Assembly (NCBI RefSeq): GCF_932526225.1
Contig: NC_064040.1
Location: 2,971,181 to 3,035,180, forward strand
Length of the DNA: 64,000 nt
From: Nematostella vectensis
Taxonomy: Eukaryota > Cnidaria > Anthozoa > Actiniaria > Edwardsiidae
Direction of reading: 5' to 3'
Every line of letters starts with the position of its first letter. Positions within the stretch are counted from its first letter, which is position 1. The notes beneath the pieces were generated by a model that was not told the origin of the DNA, did not search any database, and saw nothing but the letters and a program-made list of their open reading frames with translations. A program made the translations under genes and the position numbers. This document shows, one piece after another, positions 20,501 to 32,500 of this stretch.

Positions 20501-23500
20501 ATTACCTTTCCCCTTCACTTTCTCAAGTAGTGTAGAAGGTCTTCGTAGTGTTATGTTATTGCCTTTCCCCTTCTCTTTCTCAAGTAGTGTAGAAGGTCTC
20601 CGTATATGTGTTATGTTATTACCTTTCCCCTTCACTTTTTCAAGTAATGTAGAAGGTCTTCGTAGTGTTATGTTATTACCTTTCCCCTTCACTTTCTCAA
20701 GTAGTGTAGAAGGTCTTCGTAGTGTTATGTTATTACCTTTCCCCTTCACTTTCTCAAGTAGTGTAGAAGGTCCCCGAATATACGTGTGTTATGTTATTAC
20801 CTTTCCCCTTTACTTTCTCAAGTAGTGTAGAAGGTCTTCGTAGTGTTATGTTATTACCTTTCCCCTTCACTTTCTCAAGTAGTGTAGAAGGTCTTCGTAG
20901 TGTTATGTTATTACCTTTCCCCTTCTCTTTCTCAAGTAGTGTAGAAGGTCTCCGTATATGTGTTATGTTATTACCTTTCCCCTTCACTTTCTCAAGTAGT
21001 GTGGAAGGTCTTCGTAGTGTTATGTTATTACCTTTCCTCTTCTCTTTCTCAAGTAGTGTAGAAGGTCTTCGTAGTGTTATGTTATTACCTTTCCCCTTCT
21101 CTTTCTCAAGTAGTGCAGAAGGTCTTCGTAGTGTTATGTTATTACCTTTCCCCTTCTCTTTCTCAAGTAGTGCAGAAGGTCTCCGTACGGCAGGTACTCC
21201 ACAATGAGAAACATGGGCTCCGTCAGTGTGCAACAGCCCAGCATGTTGACGATGTTGCGGTGAGATCCCACGTCTTTCATCAGCTGAATTTCCTTCAAGA
21301 ACTCGCTCCTCTGGTCTTCATCCGCCATATCTGAATTGACACTTTTGCTCAGATAGCTATTCTTTTTGCTTACTCCCCCTGGGCTCATTTTGTCAGCCCG
21401 TAAATCCGTCACCATTTTGTATCTACTTTCACCGGTTTGTTCGCCTTCATTTTGTCTTCCTTTTTCAAAATGTTTAAGAAGTGCAATAAAAACGCCTGGA
21501 TGTCATAAGTAGCTTCATATACTAAAATATTAATTTTTACAGTCGTCTCGAATTGTAAGAGTAGTCCCCTACCGTGTAACATCTTGATGGCCACCACAAA
21601 CCCGTCGTCAGGCTTCAGGGACTTGGTGCTTTTGCGTCTCATGCTTTTGGCTATTGAGTATTTAGAGGATTGCTCTGGTAGCTCAACCAGCGTTCCCTTG
21701 AACACCTTACCAAAAGCTCCTTCTCCGAGCTCATCATCAAGAAGAACTTTTTCGTACGGTACCTCCCACTGATCAATCATCATCCCATTTGCGCTAAACG
21801 TTCGAACAGAAACATGAATAAGATGACGTCACATGAAGCAGGGTATGGGTAAGATGACGTCATTAGGAGCAGGGTATGGGTAAGATGACGTCACATGGAA
21901 CAGAACATGGGTAAGATGACGTCACAAGGAGCAGGGTACGGGTAAGATGACGACACATAAAACAGAACATGGATAAGATGACGTCACATGAAGCAGGGTA
22001 TGGGTAAGATGACGTCACATGAAGCAGGGCATATGTAAGATGACGCCACATGAAGCAGGGTATGGGTAAGACGACGTCACATGAAGCAGAGTATGGGTAA
22101 GATGACGTCACATGAAGCAGGGTATGGGTAAGATGACGTCACATTGGGAAGGAAAGACAACGATATGGCGTTACATGGAGAAAGACATTGATGTAAAGCG
22201 TATTCTAAAGATATGTGCTATTCAAATAACGTACCCTGGTCTCAAGCCTTTTCTTATCATCTCTCGCCGTCTATGCACATACCACAGTACCGGGAGAATT
22301 AGGAGTGCAAGCAGAATAAGCACTCCTGTACAAAGCAACGCGATTTCCGAGGTACTTAGGCCACCGTGGTCGGACTTGCTCGAGGGAACTGCCAAGAAAT
22401 AAATTCAACAGATCTTTGATGACTGTGTTTGACCTACCCTGAAACAATTACTTTAAAGCTGAATTTCCGAGTGTGAATATGCGAAGTGCGAATGTGGGAG
22501 GTGCAAAGTATTTGTTTTCCTTTTTTTTTTCTTTTTCTTTTTTTTTCTAAATGAAAGACTAGAGGCCTGGAGGCTGGACATTGATTCACAGCATTGTGTA
22601 AGAGTTTTAACTTAGAAGTTTTTACCCTAAAGTGCAAACTAAACCCAGCCCCTTGCCCCCTTGCTAAAGTCTTACCAATTGGATTGGAAATAGTTAATTC
22701 TGCTCTGTCCCCGATGATGATGCTGGCTTCAAAAACTGGCGTTACCTGAAAGTGTTGGTGCAGGATAAATAACGTATTTCTAACTTTAGTCTGAGAAGAT
22801 AATTAAATTGATAAAAGTATACAAGACAGCTTTTGGATGATTAAAACACAAAATATTCGATACACATTTTCTTACCTCGAATGTGATTTGCTGTCCAATT
22901 TCTAGCTGAGGTGCAGTGAAATTTAAAAACTATAAAAGAAAATACTATACACTTAGACTTGAAAAGAAAGAATTGAAAGGAACAGATATTAAAGAGAAAA
23001 AGGTTAAAATTAAAATAAGCTATAAACCAGGGTGGTGAAAGGCGAAAGGAAAATACAAGAAGATGGCGAAACACACTTACAGCCGTTCGGTTTTCGTAGA
23101 CAGTAGAACTTTTGTCTGGAACTGTAGCGATGCTGCGTTTTCCTGAGTTAGCAGAACTTATCTCGTATCTGATGATGTATGCGCTCGCAGCGCTGTGGCG
23201 AAAAGAAGGCGGCTCCCAGGCGAAAATGCTGGCTGAGATATCAGTGCTGTTTTCGTCTTTAGTTGCATTCACGTTGGTCTGATTTATTGCTAGGGTTTCA
23301 TTACTAGTGCTTGGATCATTTGTAGCGTTTGTTAAGGTTTTATTTTCCTTTGCAGCAACGGCAACGTGCTTCGGGTTGCCAAGATAGCGCAAGTTCCGTA
23401 CGCGCACCACGTATCTCTCCGGGGCTAAACAACAATACCGAAAAAACTTTAACTTTAAACGTTGTGATTATAAAGACGGGCTTACATAATTAAGTCTAGG

Positions 23501-26500
23501 GTAATTTTATTCAGAAGCTATACAAATGCATCCATTTTACCCAATAATCACCAAAAATGATTGCAGAAATAAGCGTTAGAAAAAGTGATCATTCACGGAC
23601 ACTTGGATTATTGGTACCCTTGTAAGTTTGGCGTTAACAAGGTTTCTGCATTTGCAGACTTACCAGGCGCATCAGATCGTATTGTACTTGGTTTTCCATT
23701 GAAGTACGTTTCGTTAACAAAAATTGGTGTTATCTAGAAAAGAGAGTTTGGTATTAGGTCTTGATCAAAGCGACCTTGCGACTGCTATAAGAAAACGAGA
23801 TTGACAAAAAGCTCCCATCCCCCCCCCCCTCTGTCTCACATAAATACACACATTCATTAGCAACCAGAAGTCAGCTATGCTTAGCTTAGTTCAAGATAAT
23901 TCGCAAGCGCGCTTCTTACGGTGATGGTCACGTGTTCGCTAGGTAGGATCCCTGAAAGAGAGTATGACGTGGAGTTCTGAAAATAAAGAGGCGTAAAATA
24001 TATCATCACAAGATTTTCTCCATTCGTATCGTATCGTATCACTACACCGGCGATGTTTTTGATAGGAAAAAGCCTTTGTTTCCCAGAGGCTTTAACATAA
24101 TATTTTAACCTTGTGCTGATTTACAGCTTATGCAAATATCAATATTCCATCCCATTACCGTGGCAACAGATTTACAGCGTGTTCTATTAACTCCACTTGG
24201 TGGAGGACAGTCAACTGTGTTGCTAGGATACCCTGACAGGCTATATGATATGGAGTAACCAAGGGTTGGTAGGTTGCCAGGAGACCAGGATGCCACGACA
24301 CTGTATTCGTTGATGGATGTGTCTTCTTCGAATGTCGACAAAGTTAACCCCCGGACAAGAAAGTCTGCGTTGCTTGGTGCTGAAGTTGGAAAATAGAGCA
24401 AACAATTCTTAATTTCATCACCATAACAACAAATATCATTATCATCATAACAACCATTATCATTATCATCATCATCATCATAACAACCATTATCATTATC
24501 ATCATCATCATCATAACAGCCATTATCATTATCATCATCACTATAACAACCATTATCATTATCATCATCATCATCATAACAACCATTATCATCTTTTAGA
24601 ACATTTTAAAAATGCTTCTGAAACGGTTACTATTATAATTATCATCATAATAATCATAACAACCATCTATGTCTTCTATCTTTATAGTTGTCATTACAAG
24701 TCGTCACTATAGCGTCACTATCGTAGCAGTTGTCCACTACTCCCTATAACAAAACCAGAAATATAAGCAGCAGCATCATAATCAGCAGCAGCTACATTAT
24801 CATCTATACAATTATCATCAACATCATCGACACTAACGGTGCATCAACATTCACCTTTATCACCACCATTGTTTGCCTAATATAACCATTGTAACAACAA
24901 TTCTTTAAAAGGAAAAAAAGAAAGACTTTTTTTTTCTTACCCGGAGCTGTGAAACTCTCTGTCACAAAATTGGTTTTAATCCAGTTATGTTTGTAGACAG
25001 CCTTCACCTATGACACGAAAGCGAAAGCGATTCAAAGGGTCAAAATGGTGTGATGAGAGAGGCAGGTATAAAGGATGGGGGCGTTGTTGTAGAGGAAAAA
25101 GGATAAGATATGATAGGGGTACAGTTTTGTGATGACGTCACGTGACTAGAGCACATGGTCTTACGCCCTTACTATGTTCATAAGATGTCTACTGGGTAAA
25201 CCTGTTGTTGATATGCCCCATTCGTATAAATACAAGGCATCACAATATATGGTAGTCTCCCTCGTAGCCTCGTGACAGGCAGTGACACTAGCGTAGCGTG
25301 ACAGCCCAGAATGGTTGCTAGTGCAAGAAGGCAGTTAATGGCAGTGAGAAGGAGCAAGAAGGAAAATGATAAAGGAATAAGAATAAGAGGGAGACGGTGA
25401 GAGTAGAGTAAAACTAAGGATTAAAATGTGAAAAAGAGCGTGTTTTAATAGTCATTGACTCTAGTGTATTGCGTGACTGTCACGTCACGGCATCTTAAAT
25501 TGTAGCTGACACCCAGACGAAGCTTATAGGGCGGCGTTTAATTCAGCCGGTTCTTGTCAATTAAAGATTCCATGTCTGGACATAATGGACATCTATCACA
25601 TCCACCTATTTAAAAAAATGTTGCCCTCGGAGAATTCATGAGTCGTACTGGTATAAAATTTAAAATCGAATAAGCCTAAAAATTTATACAGGTTTTGACA
25701 AATCATTTTTTTGTGTTCCTTACACACACATATGGCAATCCGAAACCAGGATTTACCAAACTACTGCGGTTTATGATACATTTTGATCCTCCAGTGCATC
25801 AATTGAAATACGTGTAATTGGTAGATTCTTTAATTCTTTAAAAAATGTCCAGGCAAGGAGAAGCCGTGCCCATTCTCACCTCAACCGTAAATGGTTCTTT
25901 GTGTTCCAGTTCGGTAAGCTCGGCGCTGGGTGTATTCTATAAAAAAAAGATAATCGACGAAACTTTATTTATTTCACTTGGAACTAGAGAGGGATAAGTA
26001 TTCGAATGATTTCCCCAGGGGAGGGACTCACACTAAAAAGTCACTTATGGTCGTCATGAAAATAAAATCTAACCCTAAGGGATAGCTGAATGGGTGTGGC
26101 CAAGGGGAACATAGTAGGCTTGTTACCGGTTGGTGATAAGAAAAAAAAAACAGATCAAAAAGCTGTTGCTTAAACTGCCTATGAGTGTGGTATTTGATTG
26201 TTTCTGATAGTCCTCAATGGCGAATCCGAGATTTAACAATAAGAATAACCTATGCGAGCTAAAATCCACATATTTATTGATTCACCTTGTTCATGCTGCA
26301 TGCTTTTACCCCCTCCCCTTTAGGATGGTCTCCCCCCACCCTCACAGAAATCCAGGATTCCCCCAATCTTACCGTAACGAACGTCACTTCTCCGTCACTG
26401 TCCTTTTTATATTTTACTGTGTAGTTATCTAAAGTGCTGTAGTTAAACACCGGTGCCTCCCACGTGACATTCACGCTAAAGGATTGGCTTGGAAGATACC

Positions 26501-29500
26501 TGAACTCCCCTAAAGTCATGTAACGGATTAACAGCTCCTGGTCGGGTAGTCCTATATACGATAAATCATCATTAATAAATGATGCTATCATTAGATAAAA
26601 ATATGGACACAATTTGATTTAAGCCATCCTCGCTAAATTTCCTATTGAAAATGTATTATTTTTTAGGTATCACGTCAGCTGTGCGAGAGTGTTTATTAGT
26701 AACAAATCTTTCTGGCTTATTTTTCTTTACAAACCAACAATGTATCCAAACAAATTACCGCCTCTAGAGATATATACCGATGAATCTAGACAACTTGACA
26801 GCTTTAAAGAACATTCTCTTACCTGGAGAGTTAATGAGCCTTTCTATTCGAGTTCCGCCAATCAAGTATTGTAGATTCGGAGTAACCTGTTTTGAAAGAT
26901 GGACTGGATACTTTAGTGCAATGCCTTAGAAACCATTTATAAAGCAGCGACAGCTATTATGATAACAGCAATAATCTAAACTTCAATAACCCTGCAAAAG
27001 CAACAACATCAGCACAAAAGCGATGACGAGGACGACAACAACAACAACAACGACGAAGATGACAACGACAATGAGAGCATTTACTAGTAAGCCCTTGCAT
27101 CCACACTACCACCAAGTGCAGTGTCTCAAAAAGAAAAACACAATAGAATGGGCATGTGCCCCCCCCCCCCTATACTTTAAAAAAATATAAGGAAATGACC
27201 AGGGGCGAGGCTGTGTCCAATTTTTATTTCTTAATGTTTCTGTATCGTGCCGCCCCCCCTCCCCACCCAATCTTAGATGGCCTGCCACGGCACTGTAATG
27301 ATATATAATGTTACCTGGACTTTTATCACGGTCTTGTCAGGCTTGATGTTGGCTATTGTGATTTCTGTTTCAGTCTAAAATAGCAAAATTTTGTAACATG
27401 AAAAACTCTCTTGTCCTTTAATTATTTTTCTAATAACAGAACTCTGCGCAAATCTACAGTTGCAGCATAGAATATCATTTTTACTTTCTATAATAGCGCG
27501 ATAGCTGATGGGTACAGGCTTCGGTCCTCAAGCAAGTTATATGGAGGTTAGATTATTCAGTTCACATTGACATTGTCCCCACTTAAAGTCGACTTGGTGT
27601 CCGTTAGGTTCAACGAGGTTCAACTGATAGTCGGCAGCAAAACCATGATAATATGGATGGCCGTTAAGCCGAGGTTCAACTGTTGGTTCTTATCCAATAC
27701 TTACTATGTCATTATTAAAAAAAGGAAACCAGAAGCCCCATTGCACATTGTCCTTGTCTCCATACTTGACTTCATAACTTGTAACATTAGCGTACGGGTA
27801 GGGCGGGGCAGACCACGTGACTCGGGTGGAGAAGGTGTAATCAGAGGATGCTATGAACGGTGATATCGTCAGGTTGACCACAGCCCTCTCACTGGCATTT
27901 GTAGGCGGTGGATCGACTGCACGAAGGGAAAAGGGAAACGAGAAGAAAATAATTTTAATGTTAAAACATTACAATCTCGGCATCACTGTATATGGTTTTG
28001 GATAGAGGTGGTTGCAAATGTTCCTGGGGGCGAGGAAAGTAATGGTAGATCGTTAATTTTGATAAACGTAATTTTCTTTGTAAATTTGGAGACAGTCAGA
28101 CGAGCACTTACATGTATAGCAAAGACTCTGCTCAAAGTTATTCACAAAACGGCAACCTAATAAAAGAAAACCAAAATAAAAAAGGGCGCTGTATAAGCAA
28201 GCATGTACAAACTAAGCGATTATAAATAATTTCTAACCTTGATAGATGTACTTGTATTTTTTCACTTCGCTGATTGCGCAATTGGACATGGAGTGTATCT
28301 ACAAAACCAATCAGAGCAAATACATACCACCACCTCACGGTTACTATACCAGTACGCACAAATACCTTGCGCAAAGATATTTACAAAGAAAACATACATA
28401 AAGAACTGATTTTATGCTGTGAATCACGGATGGAAATAATGATACCACGATTTTATTACATCAGAACGCATGAGGGTTGTGGCTTCTCCATCTTGATATT
28501 CTGCTCAACATTCCAGGACCAGAACTCAATAGGCCCGTATTCAATAGAACAGGACTCAATAGGCCAGGACTCAATAGACCAGGACTCAATAGACCAGGAC
28601 TCAATAGGCCAGGACTCAATAGGCCAGGACTCAATAGACCAGGACTCAATAGACCAGGACTCAATAGACCAGGACTCAATAGGCCAGGACTCAATAGACC
28701 AGGACTCAATAGGCCAGGACTCAATAGGCCAGGACTCAATAGACCAGGACTCAATAGACCAGGACTCAATAGACCAGGACTCAATAGACCAGGACTCAAT
28801 AGGCCAAGACTCAATAGACCAGGACTCAATTGGCCAGGACTCAATAGGCCAGGACTCAATAGGCCAGGACTCAATAGGCCAGGACTCAATAGGCCAGGAC
28901 TCAATAGACCAGTACTCAGTAGACCAGGACTCAATAGGCCAGGACTCAATAGGCCAGGACTCAATAGGCCAGGACTCAATAGACCAGGACTCAATAGACC
29001 AGGACTCAATAGACCAGGACTCAATAGGCCAGGACTCAATAGACCAGGACTCAATAGACCAGGGCTCAATAGGCCAGGACTCAATAGGCCAGGACTCAAT
29101 AGGCCAGGACTCAATAGGCCAGGACTCAATAGACCAAGACTCAATAGACCAGGACTCAATAGACCAGGACTCAATAGACCAGGACTCAATAGACCAGGAC
29201 TCAGTAGGCCAGGACTCAGACTTACTTACACTAAGAGTGTGCTCGCTGTTCTTTAATTTCTCATAGATATGAAAGCTTATGTTCGTCGAGGGCTAGAAAC
29301 AAAAAAAGAAATGATTTTAGACAATATTTAAAACCTGTTAAACGTATAGTTGGAATAGTAAGAAAAGGGAGACAAGAGAAGAACTACACGCCCTCACCGT
29401 GTTCTCCACGAAAATTCTTGGTGTTGTGCCCGCTGGTCCCTGCCATGTGAACGCGTATCCGGTGATGAAAGAAGAATAGACTGGAAAAACCAAAACAGAG

Positions 29501-32500
29501 CAAATATAACAGGGGCGTGTCTAGAGAACGACGGAACAGGGGAGTATTCTAGAGAACAACGAAACAGGGGCGTGTCTAGAGAAAAACGAAACTGAGGCAC
29601 GTCTTGTTAACAACGAAACAGGGGCGTGTCTAGAGAACAACGAAACAGAGACGTCTCTAGAAAACATCGAAACAGGACCGCCTATAAAACAAAGAAGCAC
29701 GTCGATACTTGCGTGACACCTACCTGAGGGTGGCGTGACATTTATCGTGACCTCCAATTTATCTCCAATGTGGCTTTCGTCGTACGAGAAGGACACTACA
29801 GACGCTGACTCTAATGGCGGAATCTTTGGCATAACTAGGAAAAAGTTTCAGTTCATTAAATTATCAAAATATCTCCATGCCTCGAACCAAAACCTTGCCT
29901 AGAAGACCTGTTTACACTAACATGCACGCTCAAATTACGATGTTTACACGCGCAATTTCTGTAATTTTCACTAATAATTCTTGTCGTAATTTTTTGGAAT
30001 CTGTCGCACACAAAATCGCAGTGTAAACAGCGTATTGGGAGCATACTCGACTTTTTGTGCAAATCGCGCTGCAATTTTCATATGAAACTAATACAGTTTT
30101 ATTATCCTGTTTTATTCGAGCATTTGAATGAACATAAGCAATATGTTGTTCCAAAGGAGTTGCACCTCCTCTGCAACCTGGCCTGGGTTGCGATGGCAAT
30201 TGCCGCAAAAATCGCAGCTTGTGTCGCGTGGGATAAACGGGCCTTTACAACTTTGCATCCTACGTATTTGAACACATCCTATATGTCCCTTCCAATATCT
30301 GCTGAAGGCGGGCTGTAGCTAATGTTTTCTGCACCTAAGCCCAAGCTACTTTTTTGCACCTTAAATCCTTATTTATTCGTCTTTGAGTTTTTCCCTACAT
30401 CCTATTTCTCCCTTCCAATATCTGCTGAAGGCGGGCTGTAGCTAATGTTTTCTGCACCTAAGCCCAAGCTACTTTTTTGCACCTTAAACCCTTATTTATT
30501 CGTCTTTGAGTTTTTCCCTACATCTTATTTCTCCCTTCCAATATCTGCTGAAGGCGGGCTGTAGCTAATGTTGTCTGCACCTAACCCCAGGCTACGGTTC
30601 TACCCCTTTACCCCTTATTCATTCGTGCTTTTGGACACCTACCAACATCTGCAGAAGGTGGGGCATCCGCTAATGAACTATTAGCGGTGAGTGTCACTAC
30701 CACGAACGTGAATGTGCAGTCTGAGATCGTGTCCATATTTGTCAGGCGGGGAACACCATTGCAGACATCTTGGAGGGGGACTGAAGACTCGGCTTGCGTG
30801 AATATCTGTCAGAAATACAATAAAACACGACATATTATCCAAACATTTTCCTAAATATCGTACTGTGTTTTTCGTTTTTTAGTGCAAGGTATTCCATCCC
30901 TACAGCAACAACCTCTCTAGCCGATAACATTGCCGCAATCCCCATTTGCATTGACTCTGCAGAGTAAACTACATCAACATATGATAAAGCTAGAGGAACG
31001 TGCTTCAAAGAGTTAGAGCTGGCTACAAAGAATAAGAATGTTTACGCATTATTTGACTAACATGTTCCAGTTCGACTTCTCGAGTGACACTATTCCTTTT
31101 GTATTTCTTCTTGAGTAGATACACAGGCCTACTCCGAGTCATATTGACAGGCCGTTGCCATGACAATATCAAAAGAGTAGCGTTTGACATGCTTATATTT
31201 GCGACCGCTGACCCAGATGGAGAAATGGAAGCGCCGTTCCCTGTTATAATGCTTGACCAGTTTGACATGGTGTCCAGGAAGCGACAGCTCAAGATGCAAG
31301 AACTGGAATTGGACTGGAATTGAATATTATCAGAATCATAAACCCATCATCATCACCGACACATACCCACACCGCCATAATCACCTACACCTAACATCAC
31401 AATCATCATTATCACAAAAATCATCAATATATTCATCGTCATTATCACCATTATCACTATTACCATACCATTATCAGTATATCATTGCCATAAAACCGCC
31501 ACCATTGATATAATTATCACCACCATGTTTACATCAACATCATCATCATCATCATCACCATTTTGATCATCATCATCATCATCATCGAGATCATCGTGTT
31601 CATTATTTACTTATCCCAGAAACAACACTATCATGCTTAGCATAGAAAAATTCCATCATGACAATCATCATCTTGTCAATATAAGTTCACTTACGCAGCC
31701 CTGAATGCAGTTATCCAGTGATGTAAAAGGGTTGTCACAAGGAGAGCGACATTCCATACATTCTTGTCCAGAGCAATCAGTGCCATTCAGCGGCACCTGC
31801 TCAGCAAGCAAGAAAAACTACATTACCAACACCTACTCCCCTTTGAGAACAGAAGAAAATTTGAGTCGCTTAGCTCCACCCCCTCCCCCCCCCGATCCCT
31901 CTACCTTCAAACACCAAAAGCTGTCAAATGTTAATATAAAATGTTTATATCCATATAAACTAATGTTTGACTGCGCAACCCATTCTCGCTTGATTCAGGT
32001 GATGGAACGGCACGTGTTATTGTTATACGTGTTATAGATGTACTTTAAATGGGAAAGGATTATTAATTCAGTGTGTACATGTTTTTTAGATTGCGCGCTT
32101 AATATGGCGAAAACATTTGTGAGAAGGTATCGCAAGAAAAGCAATATTTGAGTGTATGCGACAATGAAACCAATATTCAGTTTGAAGTGAGGTTGAAATT
32201 TTTTAAGGGTGTTTAAATCAAGTGAAACAAGTCAAATCTTCACAAGTGACCAATAATAAAGAAAATGGTTCTACATTTCCTCCTTCCTGATGCTTGAGTG
32301 CTTTTTTTTAAATAAATGACATAATTTTTGGCATAAAAATTGACAGAAGAGAGACAGCTTATTCTTTTATTTGAGGAAACTGTCCTATTCAATTTACTAT
32401 TTGCTTTAGTTATTTCATAACCCTAACAATTGGATTCAGTCTATGGGCCCTTTTTAAAATTATTAATTAAATAATAATACTATTTCAAATGTGAACAAAA

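Noticed and set aside
24344-24592. MMIMVV-rich minus frame as a membrane protein
   Set aside because: Translated ATC microsatellite next to exon 16.
28274-29266. 330-residue frame with [10 protein letters not shown] pentapeptides
   Set aside because: A product of the 15-bp repeat, open in several frames and both strands, inside a gene A intron.
30055-30318. 87-residue plus-strand frame
   Set aside because: Antisense within a gene A intron and partly in the 123-bp repeat; no domain.
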